64,000 nt of DNA, taken from Alphaproteobacteria bacterium (GTDB taxonomy: Bacteria > Pseudomonadota > Alphaproteobacteria > UBA9219 > RFNS01). Positions 56,344 through 64,000 of this stretch are shown here, in pieces (position 1 is the stretch's first letter; each line of letters starts with the position of its first letter). The translations under genes were made by a program, and so were the position numbers. Under the pieces are notes generated by a model, which worked only from the letters and a program-made list of their open reading frames with translations, was not told the DNA's origin and made no database searches. The stretch is taken from the NCBI GenBank assembly GCA_037200005.1, contig JBBCGY010000001.1, positions 354,416 to 418,415 of the forward strand, given 5' to 3'.

Positions 56344-58140
56344 TTACTCCTCGGTGGGGTCAAAAACGGGTTCAAGGGGACTGTCGGTTTCGTTTTCCGC
56401 GGCGGGTTTCGATTCGGGCGGCGCGACGGCGTAACGGATTTTGCCGAGTTTCGCGCCCGGAAACAAGCCGAGCGCGGTTTGCACCAGGGGATGGCCGAGA
56501 ATCGCCTCGCGCTCCGCCGCTTCCCGTTCCGCGTCCAGAGTCGCCAATGTCGGAGCCCCGGCGTCGCGCGCCAGCGTGACGAGCCAGCGTTGTCCGGTCC
56601 ATGCCGTCAGGCACGCCCCGGCGCGCGAGGCGAGATCGGGAGACGCATGAGGATCGAGGAACAGTTCCAGCTTGCCGGGCTCCAGTTTGACCGGATGGGC
56701 GAACTGGTATAATTCGCCGTAAAGCTTGACTTCGCGCCCTTCGGCGAACATGGCGACCAGCGCGCGGAAATCATCCGGCATCGCCATCGGCGGCTTGATC
56801 TGGAGGTCGGCGGCGGGCGCGGCGACGGGCTGCGGATTCCTGACGGCGAGCGCGACATTGCCGCGCGTCATCATGGCCACTGGACCGCCGCCATGGCCCG
56901 GCCCGCCGGAAGGCGATGGCGCACTCGCCGCGGCCTGATCTTGCTGCAATTTGCGGATAAGGTCGGCGGGCGGCGGCAGCGAGGCGGCGTAAGCCAGCCG
57001 GATCAAGACCATCTCCGCCGCCTGCGCCGGATGCGCCGCGGCTTGAACTTCACCGATGCCCTTGAGCAGGATTTGCCAAGCGCGGGTCAGCGCCGGAATC
57101 TCGAGCTTGCCCGACGCGGCGATGAACTGCTTTTCGATTTCCGGCAGCGCGCTGCCTTGCGCCATGTCCGGCGCCAGCTTCGCGCGGGTCAGAAGATGCG
57201 TCAGCTCCGCCATGTCCTGAAGCAGCACCAGCGGATCCGCGCCGCTTTGCTGCATGTCGTCATAGACGCCGATTCCTTCGCGCATCTCGCCGAAGAAAAT
57301 ATGCCGCGCCAGATCCATGACCCGGGTGCGGTCGGCGAGGCCGAGCATTTCCTGCACGGCGGCGGCGGTGACGCTTTCGCCGCCGCGCGCGATGGCCTGA
57401 TCGAGCAGGCTTAAGCCATCCCGCACCGAGCCGTCGGCCGCGCGGGCGATCAGCGCCAGGGCTTCGGGCTCGATGGACGTTTCCTCGGCCTTGGCGACGC
57501 CGGCGAAATGCGCGATCAGGGTTTCCGCGTCCACCCGGCGCAGATCGAAGCGCTGGCAGCGCGACAGCACCGTCACCGGAACCTTGCGCACCTCGGTGGT
57601 GGCGAAAATGAACTTCACATGCGGCGGCGGCTCCTCCAGCGTCTTGAGCAACGCGTTGAAGGCGTTCTTGGACAGCATGTGGACTTCGTCGATGATATAG
57701 ACCTTGTAGCGGGCGTTGACCGGATTATAGCGCACGCCGTCGACGATCTCGCGGATGTCGTCGACGCCGGTGCGCGACGCCGCGTCCATTTCCAGCACGT
57801 CGACATGCCGGTCGGCGGCGATGGCGACGCAATTGCCGCAGACGCCGCACGGGTCAGGCGTGGCCTCGCCCTTGCCGTCCGGGCCGGTGCAGTTCAGTGC
57901 CCGGGCGATGATGCGCGCCGTCGTGGTCTTGCCGACGCCGCGGACTCCCGTCAGCATCCAGGCCTGGGCCAGCCGTCCGGCCTTGATCGCGTGGGTCAGC
58001 GTGCGGACGACGACCTCCTGGCCGATCAATTCCTGGAAATTCTTGGGGCGGTATTTGCGGGCGAGGACGCGATAGGGCGCGGCGCTGCCGCCGGGAACCG
58101 GATCGGAATCGGGGAGAGCGGCGGCGGGAAATAAGCTCAT
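56344..58140 (-). CDS. dnaX: DNA polymerase III subunit gamma/tau
   Basis: 598 residues. Clamp-loader AAA+ motor: Walker A GVRGVGKTTTARI (about 65-77), zinc ligands C84, C98, C101 and C104 (DPCGVCGNC), Walker B YIIDEVHML, and LSRCQRFDLRR. Then DnaX-type domain III and a C-terminal tau-like region about 230 residues long. No obvious internal frameshift signal for gamma was seen. The SRP RNA gene lies 80 bases upstream. Confidence 0.96.
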   Translation of the reverse strand: MSLFPAAALPDSDPVPGGSAAPYRVLARKYRPKNFQELIGQEVVVRTLTHAIKAGRLAQAWMLTGVRGVGKTTTARIIARALNCTGPDGKGEATPDPCGVCGNCVAIAADRHVDVLEMDAASRTGVDDIREIVDGVRYNPVNARYKVYIIDEVHMLSKNAFNALLKTLEEPPPHVKFIFATTEVRKVPVTVLSRCQRFDLRRVDAETLIAHFAGVAKAEETSIEPEALALIARAADGSVRDGLSLLDQAIARGGESVTAAAVQEMLGLADRTRVMDLARHIFFGEMREGIGVYDDMQQSGADPLVLLQDMAELTHLLTRAKLAPDMAQGSALPEIEKQFIAASGKLEIPALTRAWQILLKGIGEVQAAAHPAQAAEMVLIRLAYAASLPPPADLIRKLQQDQAAASAPSPSGGPGHGGGPVAMMTRGNVALAVRNPQPVAAPAADLQIKPPMAMPDDFRALVAMFAEGREVKLYGELYQFAHPVKLEPGKLELFLDPHASPDLASRAGACLTAWTGQRWLVTLARDAGAPTLATLDAEREAAEREAILGHPLVQTALGLFPGAKLGKIRYAVAPPESKPAAENETDSPLEPVFDPTEE

Positions 58141-58222
58141 ATCAATCAGCGATCAGTCATCGATGGCCGGAAAAGCACGCCTTCCGGCGGCTCGCGACTG
58201 TTACCTGTCCTCATGGTTAAGT

Positions 58223-58319
58223 GGGAGATTGAAACGACGACCCGGCGCGAAACTCGTTACGGTTGCTGCCTTTCGGCCCTGGCCGGATTGGCGAGAACGC
58301 CGTCCGCCGCCAATCTCCC
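58223..58319 (-). ncRNA. ffs: Small SRP RNA (4.5S, ffs)
   Basis: Read on the reverse strand it begins GGGAGATTG and ends CAATCTCCC, closing a long hairpin. The apex contains the SRP54-binding element GGCCAGGGCCGAAAGGCAGC followed by AACCGTAACGAG. Length about 97 bases. Same strand as dnaX, with no gene between. The rest of the gap to galU holds no ORF. Confidence 0.93.
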
Positions 58320-58515
58320 GCCGTTTTTATAGCAGGATTCCAATGCCTCGTGTCCAATGATTCTTCCGGGCCGCGAAGCTTGCGCGCCGGGGCGGTTTTA
58401 ACCCCGATTCCCGAACACGAAAACCTTTTTACTTTCCCGAAAAATCGTTATTAATTGGGGCTGTAAGGACATTTTACGGTTAAACTTTATCGTTCATTGA
58501 TATGGAAGAATAAAA

Positions 58516-59460
58516 ATGGCCGATTCTATTCGCATCGCCGTGATTCCAGCCGCCGGTCTTGGCACCAGAAATTTCGTGTCGCCGGAGCTTCCGAAGGAAA
58601 TGCTGCCGGCTTTCGACCGACCGCTGATTCATCATATCATCGACGAGGCGCGCGAGGCGGGCATCGACCGCTTCGTCTTCGTGCTGAGTCCCGGCAAGGA
58701 AATATTGCCGAGGCATTTCGAGCCGCATCCGGAACTCGAAGACACGCTGCGGGCGCGGGGCAAGAAAGATGTTCTCGATTTTCTGAGCGCCGCCGCGTTG
58801 CGGCCCGAACAGGTCGAGGTGGTCTATCAGGAACGGCCCTTGGGACTCGGCCATGCGGTGCTGTGCGCTAACCCGTATGTCGGCGACCGGCCTTTCGCGG
58901 TCATGCTGCCCGACGAGATCACGCTGGGCAGGCCCCGATGCCTCGAGCAGATGATGCAGGCCTATAGGCGGCATGGCGGTAATATCATCGCGGCCACGAA
59001 CGTGCCGCGCGACCAGACCAACCGCTACGGCATCCTGAAACTCGGCGCGCCCGAAGGTCAGACCGCCGCGATCGAGGGCATGATCGAAAAGCCCCGGCCA
59101 GACGTTGCGCCTTCGACGTCGGCGATTGTCGGACGTTATATCCTGCAGCCGAGAATTTTCTCCCATCTCGCCAGAACCGGGCAAGGCGCCGGCGGCGAAA
59201 TCCAGCTTACCGACGCCATGGAAAGACTGAGGCAGGAGCAGTCGTTTCGGGGTTTCGTATATCCCGGCATGCGTCACGATTGCGGCCATCTAGTCGGGCT
59301 TTTAGGCTGCGCCGCCGCCGTGGCGCTGCAGCATCCGCGATACGCCGCCGAAGCGCGCGCTCATCTCAGCGCCCTTCTTGCTCCGGTCCGCCCGCCGCCG
59401 CAGCCGGGCGGCGAAACGGGGCAGACTCCGGAAAGCGGGATTGACCTTGCGCCTAAGTAA
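58516..59460 (+). CDS. galU: UTP-glucose-1-phosphate uridylyltransferase
   Basis: 314 residues. Family marks: IPAAGLGTRN, PKEMLP, PLIHHIIDEAREAGIDRFVF, PLGLGHAVLCA, VMLPDEI, GMIEKPRPDVAPS and GAGGEIQLTDAMERL. The nucleotide loop is one residue shorter than the canonical GLGTR-x8-PKE and lacks the usual Lys (GLGTRNFVSPELPKE). It makes UDP-glucose, a donor for glucan synthesis such as the GH17-GT2 enzyme in this window. GGAAGAA before the ATG. Confidence 0.88.
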   Translation: MADSIRIAVIPAAGLGTRNFVSPELPKEMLPAFDRPLIHHIIDEAREAGIDRFVFVLSPGKEILPRHFEPHPELEDTLRARGKKDVLDFLSAAALRPEQVEVVYQERPLGLGHAVLCANPYVGDRPFAVMLPDEITLGRPRCLEQMMQAYRRHGGNIIAATNVPRDQTNRYGILKLGAPEGQTAAIEGMIEKPRPDVAPSTSAIVGRYILQPRIFSHLARTGQGAGGEIQLTDAMERLRQEQSFRGFVYPGMRHDCGHLVGLLGCAAAVALQHPRYAAEARAHLSALLAPVRPPPQPGGETGQTPESGIDLAPK

Positions 59461-59509
59461 CGGGTGAGGCATCAGTAACCGTGCCAACATTCAAGGTCAG
59501 GTGCCCGCG

Positions 59510-60511
59510 ATGCTGAAATCATTGAAGCTGATATCTCTTGTCGGCGCAGCGCTTTTCTTGTTCCCCCACGGTCTGCGCGCGCAGGAGGCCCCGGCCCAGG
59601 AAAAACCCGCCCCGGAAAAAATAATCTATGCCGGTTCGCCGGGCATCTCCGTTCCCGTCATCGTCGCGCTCGCGAAGGGCTATTTCGCCGAAGAAGGGCT
59701 CGAGGTCGAATACGAAACCATCGAGACCGGCAAGCTCGGCATGGAGGCGCTGCTGGCGGGGCGGGCGGATTTCGCCTCGGTCGTGGCCACGAATCTCGTC
59801 TATGCCGGATTCCAGACCGACGCCTTGCGTGTCATCGCCTCTTACGGGGTCAGCCTGGACGACGCCGTGATGTTCCCGGCGGACTCGCCGATTCAAAAGC
59901 CCGCCGACCTTAAAGGCAAGAAAATCGGCCTCGCCGCTTCCACCTCGTCGCAGGCGTTCCTGATCCGCTTGCTGGAAAAGAACGGCATGAGCTGGGGCGA
60001 TATCACGCCGGTTCCGCTGCAGCCGCCCGCGGGAGCCGCGGCGCTGATCGGCGGGCAGATCGACGCGTTCGTGACATGGCAGCCCTGGCGCACCGCGATC
60101 CGCAAGGCGTTCGAGGGCAAAGTGCGTGAAATCGAGAATGACGGCTTCTATCCGCGCCAGAGCTTCTGCGCCGCGACCCAGGCCTGGCTCGACGCGCATC
60201 CCGGCGTCGCGGAGAAATTGCTGCGGGCGCTGATCAGGGCGGAAGCGGATATCAATCTGCATCCCGAGGAAAGCGCCCGTATCGTCGCCGTGCGCACCGA
60301 GCAGGACATGGCCTTCGCGCGCAGCTATGTCGTGCCGCCGTTTCGCGTCGACATGAATAAGGACATTCTGCCGCTGGTGACATCCTATGCCGAATGGGTG
60401 GTGAAGAATCAGGAGGAATTCATCGGCAAGCCGCTGCCCGATTACGGCAAAAATCTCGCGACCGGCCCGATGAAAGCCGTCGTGCCGGAGCGCGTCGGGG
60501 AGGGCATGTGA
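59510..60511 (+). CDS. ABC transporter substrate-binding protein 1 (NMT1/SsuA-like)
   Basis: 333 residues from the ATG at 59510. The signal peptide (cleaved near RAQ) is followed by a two-lobe type II fold with KGYFAEEGLEVEYETIETGK, ADLKGKKIGLAASTSSQAFL and GGQIDAFVTWQPW, typical of binding proteins for taurine-, nitrate- or pyrimidine-type ligands. Ligand unknown. It is the most divergent of three tandem paralogues and shares their RVGEGM C-terminus. Its stop overlaps the next start by one base. Confidence 0.88.
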   Translation: MLKSLKLISLVGAALFLFPHGLRAQEAPAQEKPAPEKIIYAGSPGISVPVIVALAKGYFAEEGLEVEYETIETGKLGMEALLAGRADFASVVATNLVYAGFQTDALRVIASYGVSLDDAVMFPADSPIQKPADLKGKKIGLAASTSSQAFLIRLLEKNGMSWGDITPVPLQPPAGAAALIGGQIDAFVTWQPWRTAIRKAFEGKVREIENDGFYPRQSFCAATQAWLDAHPGVAEKLLRALIRAEADINLHPEESARIVAVRTEQDMAFARSYVVPPFRVDMNKDILPLVTSYAEWVVKNQEEFIGKPLPDYGKNLATGPMKAVVPERVGEGM

Positions 60512-61479
60512 TGCGCCTTGCGCGGGCGGCGCTTGCTTTCCTGCTTTTCCTGCCCGCTTCCGTTTCGGCGGCGGACAAGCCCATAACCTTCTGCCGTCCC
60601 GATAACCTCGTGGCGTTGCTGGGCTATGTCGCCGAGGAAAACGGGTATTTCAAGGAAGAGGGCATCGCGCCGGTTTTCCTGACCGCCACCAACGCCAAGA
60701 TATGCCAGGACAATCTGGTCGCCGGAAAGGGCGACATGATGTTCGGCGGCGAGGGGCCGTTCACCTATCTGGGATTCCGCGCCCATCCTCTGCTGCTCGT
60801 GGCGCAGCTCGGCACCAATCCCGAGACGGCGGTGTTCGCGCGCGCCGACGCCGGGATCGCCGCCGAAAGCGATCTGAAGGGCAAGCGCATCGGCTATCTG
60901 CCCGGCACGGTGTCGGCCTTGTATCTCGCCCGCCTGATGGAAAAATTGAAATTGACCGCCGATGACGTCAAGCTTACGGCAATGCAGCCGCCGGTAATGC
61001 CGCAGGCGCTGCGGGGCGGCATGATCGATGCCTTCGTGATGTGGGAGCCGTGGGGCGACGCGGCGCTCAAGCAATTGGGCGGCAAAGCTATAAGACTACG
61101 CGATCCCGCCTTGTATAATTACGCGTCGGTTTTCAGCGTGACGGCGGCTATCGCGCAAAACGATCCCGCCGCGGTGCGGGCGGTTCTGCGCGCGCTGCTG
61201 AAAGCGGAAATTTTCGTCAAGGACCATCCGGCGGAAACGATGCGGATCGCGGCGAAGGCGGTGCGTTTCGACGCGGCGGTGATCGAGAAATACTGGCCGG
61301 ATTACGATAACCGGATCACGCTCAACCCGTCCCTGACGGCGTTGCTGGAAAAGAACGCGCGCTATATCATCCGCGACGATCCGAATTTCAAGGATAAAGC
61401 CGTGCCCGATTTTCGCCCATTTATCGATCCGTCGTTCCTCCGCGCCGTCGCGCCGGATCGGGTGGGAGAGGGGATGTGA
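60511..61479 (+). CDS. ABC transporter substrate-binding protein 2
   Basis: 322 residues with a signal peptide (cleaved near VSA). It shares FCRPDNLVALLGYVAEENGY, AKICQDNLVAGKGDMMFGG and GKRIGYLPGTVSALYLARLM with the third protein, and the C-terminus is PDRVGEGM. The ligand is likely of the same class as its neighbour's. Single-base overlap upstream (TGATG). Confidence 0.88.
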   Translation: MRLARAALAFLLFLPASVSAADKPITFCRPDNLVALLGYVAEENGYFKEEGIAPVFLTATNAKICQDNLVAGKGDMMFGGEGPFTYLGFRAHPLLLVAQLGTNPETAVFARADAGIAAESDLKGKRIGYLPGTVSALYLARLMEKLKLTADDVKLTAMQPPVMPQALRGGMIDAFVMWEPWGDAALKQLGGKAIRLRDPALYNYASVFSVTAAIAQNDPAAVRAVLRALLKAEIFVKDHPAETMRIAAKAVRFDAAVIEKYWPDYDNRITLNPSLTALLEKNARYIIRDDPNFKDKAVPDFRPFIDPSFLRAVAPDRVGEGM

Positions 61480-61481
61480 CG

Positions 61482-62450
61482 ATGCACCGCCTCGTCCTGC
61501 TGTGTGCGGCGCTTCTGCTGTCCTTTCCCGCGCGGGCGTCGGAACTGGAAAAGGTGATTTTCTGCCGCCCGCAGAGCCTGGCGTCGGAACTGGCCTATAT
61601 CGCGGAGCAAAAAGGCTATTTCCGGGAGCAAGGATTGGATGTCGAATTCCTGCCGTCCGTCAGCGGCAAGATATGTCAGGACAATCTCGTCGCGGGTAAG
61701 GCCGATTTCGGTTATGTCGGCGATGGGCCGATCAGCTATCTGGGGTTTCACGACCACGGCCTGCGCGTTCTGGCTCAAGTGCAGCGCAATCCGGAACAGG
61801 CCCTGATCGCGCGCCGGGATCACGGCATCGCGCGCGAGGCGGATATAAAAGGCAAGCGCATCGGCTATCTGCCCGGCACGACTTCTTATTTCTACCTGGC
61901 GCGGCTTTTGGATAAATTGGGCCTGCGGCTGGACGAAGTGAAGCTGCAGCCTTTGCAGCCGCCCGCCATGCCGCGCGCCCTTGAGGGCGGCGTGATCGAC
62001 GCCTTTGTCGTCTGGGAGCCTTGGGGCAGTCAGGCCATGCGCCTTCTGGGCGATAAGGGAATACGTCTGCGCGACAAAACTTTATATGACTGGGCGTGCC
62101 TGCTTGTCGCTACCAAAGCTATGACGGATGAGCGGCCCGCCACCGTTGAAAAGCTTCTGAAGGCGATGCTTAAGGCCGAAGCCTATATTCGGGACAATAC
62201 GGAAGCCGTCATACCCTTGCTTGCCGAAACGGTTAAGATGGATATTGAGGTGGTCAAACTGGATTGGCCGGATTTCGATCATGGAATTAAACTTGACCGC
62301 AGCCTGACCGGCTTGCTGGCCGCGAATGCGCATTACATTCTTCGCGACGACGCGAATTTCAAGGACAAACCCATGCCGGATTTCCGCAAGAGCTTCGAGC
62401 CGAAGTTCCTCCGCGCTGTCGCGCCGGAGCGGGTTCAGGAAGGATTCTGA
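61482..62450 (+). CDS. ABC transporter substrate-binding protein 3
   Basis: 322 residues from the ATG at 61482; a GTG at 61476 is an alternative. After a signal peptide (cleaved near ARA) it repeats the paralogue motifs: FCRPQSLASELAYIAEQKGY, GKICQDNLVAGKADFGYVGD and GKRIGYLPGTTSYFYLARLL. The C-terminus is PERVQEGF. The two closest paralogues probably arose by tandem duplication. The permease follows after 3 bases. Confidence 0.88.
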   Translation: MHRLVLLCAALLLSFPARASELEKVIFCRPQSLASELAYIAEQKGYFREQGLDVEFLPSVSGKICQDNLVAGKADFGYVGDGPISYLGFHDHGLRVLAQVQRNPEQALIARRDHGIAREADIKGKRIGYLPGTTSYFYLARLLDKLGLRLDEVKLQPLQPPAMPRALEGGVIDAFVVWEPWGSQAMRLLGDKGIRLRDKTLYDWACLLVATKAMTDERPATVEKLLKAMLKAEAYIRDNTEAVIPLLAETVKMDIEVVKLDWPDFDHGIKLDRSLTGLLAANAHYILRDDANFKDKPMPDFRKSFEPKFLRAVAPERVQEGF

Positions 62451-62453
62451 CGC

Positions 62454-63218
62454 ATGAACGCGCGCGGGCACAGGGCCGAGTTTCTTCTGGGGTTCGCGCT
62501 GATGGCGCTCGCTTGGCTGCTGTTCGCGGATGTCGGCGGCATTGCCAATCCGCTGCTGCTGCCGCCTTTGGGCGAAGTCGTGAAACGGCTATGGCAGCTT
62601 GTCGAAAACGGCGCGCTGGGACGCGATCTTGGCGCGACATTGTGGCGCTGGCTGCAGGGCTTCGCGGCGGGCGCGGTTCTGGGAACCGGCGCGGGTCTGG
62701 TGCTGGGCGCGCTGCCCAGGCTCTACCGGATGGTCGAGGGGCCGATCGAATTTTTCCGCGCCATGCCGGTGACGGCGATCTTCCCGCTGTTCCTGATGAT
62801 TTTCGGCATCGGCGACGAAAGCAAGATCGCGATGGCGTTCATGCCGACCTTTCTGCTGATGCTGATCAATGCGGGCTATGGCGTCCTGCATGCCAGCCGC
62901 GATCGCCGCCGCGCCGTCCGGGTGTTCGGCGCGAACCGCTGGCAGGTTTTCCGCCATGTGGTGGCGTTCGAGGCGCTGCCGCAGATTTTTATAGGTCTTC
63001 GTTTGGCGCTGTCGCTGTCGCTGATCGTCATCGTGGTGTCGGAGATGTTCATCGGCACCGATACCGGCATCGGCCAGCGGATTTACGATTCCTATCTCAC
63101 CAACGCGGTGACGACGTTGTACGCGCTCCTGCTGGTGCTGGGGCTGACGGGCTACGTGCTGAACAAGCTCAGCGTTGCCGCCGAGAAACGCTGCGTCTTC
63201 TGGGCGGGGCGCGGATGA
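62454..63218 (+). CDS. ABC transporter permease
   Basis: 254 residues with about six membrane segments and the EAA-type loop VRVFGANRWQVFRHVVAFEA followed by LPQIFIGLRLALSLSLIVIV. Such permeases pair with SsuC/TauC-like ATPases. Its stop overlaps the ATPase start (ATGA). Confidence 0.9.
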   Translation: MNARGHRAEFLLGFALMALAWLLFADVGGIANPLLLPPLGEVVKRLWQLVENGALGRDLGATLWRWLQGFAAGAVLGTGAGLVLGALPRLYRMVEGPIEFFRAMPVTAIFPLFLMIFGIGDESKIAMAFMPTFLLMLINAGYGVLHASRDRRRAVRVFGANRWQVFRHVVAFEALPQIFIGLRLALSLSLIVIVVSEMFIGTDTGIGQRIYDSYLTNAVTTLYALLLVLGLTGYVLNKLSVAAEKRCVFWAGRG

Positions 63219-63973
63219 TCGCGTTCGAGAACGTCCGCCGCATCTATGCCGAGAACGGGCAAGAGCATGTCGTGCTCGACGATATCAGCTTCAAGGTGGA
63301 GGCGGGCGAATTCGTGACGCTGTTCGGCCCGAACGGCTGCGGCAAATCGACGCTGATGAATCTGCTGACCGGCATCGATCGTCCGAGCGGCGGCGTCATC
63401 GGCGGCGCGGCGGCGCTGAAGGGCCAGATCGGATTCGTGTTCCAGGATTACCGCCGCGCGCTGCTGCCATGGCGCAGCGCCGCCGAAAACATCATGCTGC
63501 CGCTGGAATTGCGCGGCATGAAGCGCGCGGCGCGCCAGGCGAAGCTCAAGGGCCTCGTGCGGCGTCTGCATCCGGATTTCGATCTCGAGCAGCCGATCTA
63601 CACGCTGTCGGGCGGACAGGCGCAGATGGTCGGGCTGATGCGCGCCCTCATCATCGAGCCGAAAATCCTGATTCTCGACGAGCCGTTCTCGGCGCTCGAT
63701 TACGCCCGCACGCTGGCTTTGCGCCAGACGATCATGCAGGCGGCGAAAGAGTTCGATCTGACCGTGCTGTTCATCAGCCACGATCTCGAGGAGGCGCTGT
63801 ATCTCGGCGACCGGGTGGTGTTCTTCACCAAAAAGCCGACGCGCGTCGCGGAAATCCTCGACGTGAATTTCGCGCGGCCGCGCCATCCCGATCTGATCGG
63901 CTCGCCGGACTTCGCCGCGCTCAAGCTCAAGGCGCTGCATGTTTTCGAGGGCTGCGCGGGGGTGTATTTATAG
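63215..63973 (+). CDS. ABC transporter ATP-binding protein
   Basis: 252 residues. Walker A FGPNGCGKST, Q-loop FVFQDYRRALLPW, signature LSGGQAQMVGLMRA, Walker B ILILDEPFSALD and switch His ISHDLEEAL. It energises the permease and, by position, serves all three binding proteins. The window ends 27 bases after its stop, so further operon genes may follow. The far longer frame upstream is a permease shadow. Confidence 0.93.
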   Translation: MIAFENVRRIYAENGQEHVVLDDISFKVEAGEFVTLFGPNGCGKSTLMNLLTGIDRPSGGVIGGAAALKGQIGFVFQDYRRALLPWRSAAENIMLPLELRGMKRAARQAKLKGLVRRLHPDFDLEQPIYTLSGGQAQMVGLMRALIIEPKILILDEPFSALDYARTLALRQTIMQAAKEFDLTVLFISHDLEEALYLGDRVVFFTKKPTRVAEILDVNFARPRHPDLIGSPDFAALKLKALHVFEGCAGVYL

Positions 63974-64000
63974 CGCGGCGTTTGCGCCGGCCCGTCTTCG

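Overview
The window reads as a chromosomal segment of an alphaproteobacterium, probably of Rhodospirillales type, GC-rich and densely coded. This rests on a ribbon-helix-helix protein of the alphaproteobacterial RHH_4 type, a DUF3576 lipoprotein ahead of leuS, a porin with an alphaproteobacterial layout, the ffs-dnaX-ybaB-recR block, a J-domain protein next to cobS, a CtrA-like half-site pair and a sigma-54 flagellar promoter. No rRNA, prophage, IS element or CRISPR array is visible, so the species is left open.

Layout. 0-8.7 kb: rmuC, a TPR/GT41 glycosyltransferase, a CNNM/CBS protein, a lysine-rich exported protein with a small lipoprotein, and a GH17-GT2 beta-glucan synthase fusion. 8.9-16 kb: a sigma-54-driven flgE-flgK-flgL operon, followed by a degenerate methyltransferase-like protein and a TPR glycosyltransferase that could modify flagellar proteins. 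16-23.5 kb: mltG, a small DUF5678-like/retropepsin pair, and the reverse-strand operon DUF3576-leuS-lptE-ridA-holA-holC. 23.7-26.5 kb: porin and pgk. 26.5-28.6 kb: a small accessory island (DUF4145/HEPN-like gene, nucleotidyltransferase, Phd/VapC-type toxin-antitoxin). 28.5-34.7 kb: ruvC, a 2-hydroxyacid dehydrogenase, ruvA, ruvB, then HDAC-like, xseB and ispA. 34.8-42 kb: a complete suf operon (Rrf2 regulator, sufB, an AT-rich membrane ORF, sufC, a HAD phosphatase, sufD, sufS, sufT, sufA). 42-49 kb: cobS, J-domain protein, BolA, RHH protein, an M23 envelope peptidase and an MlaC/HpnM-like protein. 48.3-52 kb: dxs, a small gene, a uracil-DNA glycosylase and another small gene, all carrying single-base insertions. 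52-58.5 kb: tRNA-Val with three downstream hairpins, a methyltransferase-like protein, an esterase, recR, ybaB, dnaX and the SRP RNA. 58.5-64 kb: galU and an ABC importer with three tandem substrate-binding proteins.

How the genes work together. Most operons are stitched by ATGA-type or TGATG/TAATG overlaps, implying translational coupling. The Fe-S assembly operon carries its own Rrf2 regulator and an IscR type-1-like site in front. Isoprenoid genes (ispA, dxs) are split over two loci. DNA metabolism genes are scattered through the window (holA, holC, dnaX, recR, ruvABC, xseB, rmuC).

The points most worth a second look are: (1) six +1 insertions, all turning GG into GGG, confined to 2.4 kb (about 49.4-51.8 kb) and hitting four consecutive genes, which is probably a local sequence-quality fault; (2) a HEPN-like DUF4145 gene convergent with a nucleotidyltransferase beside a toxin-antitoxin pair with nested palindromic operators; (3) the AT-rich membrane ORF stitched into the suf operon; (4) three tandem binding proteins feeding one ABC importer; (5) the degenerate methyltransferase plus TPR glycosyltransferase behind the hook genes.
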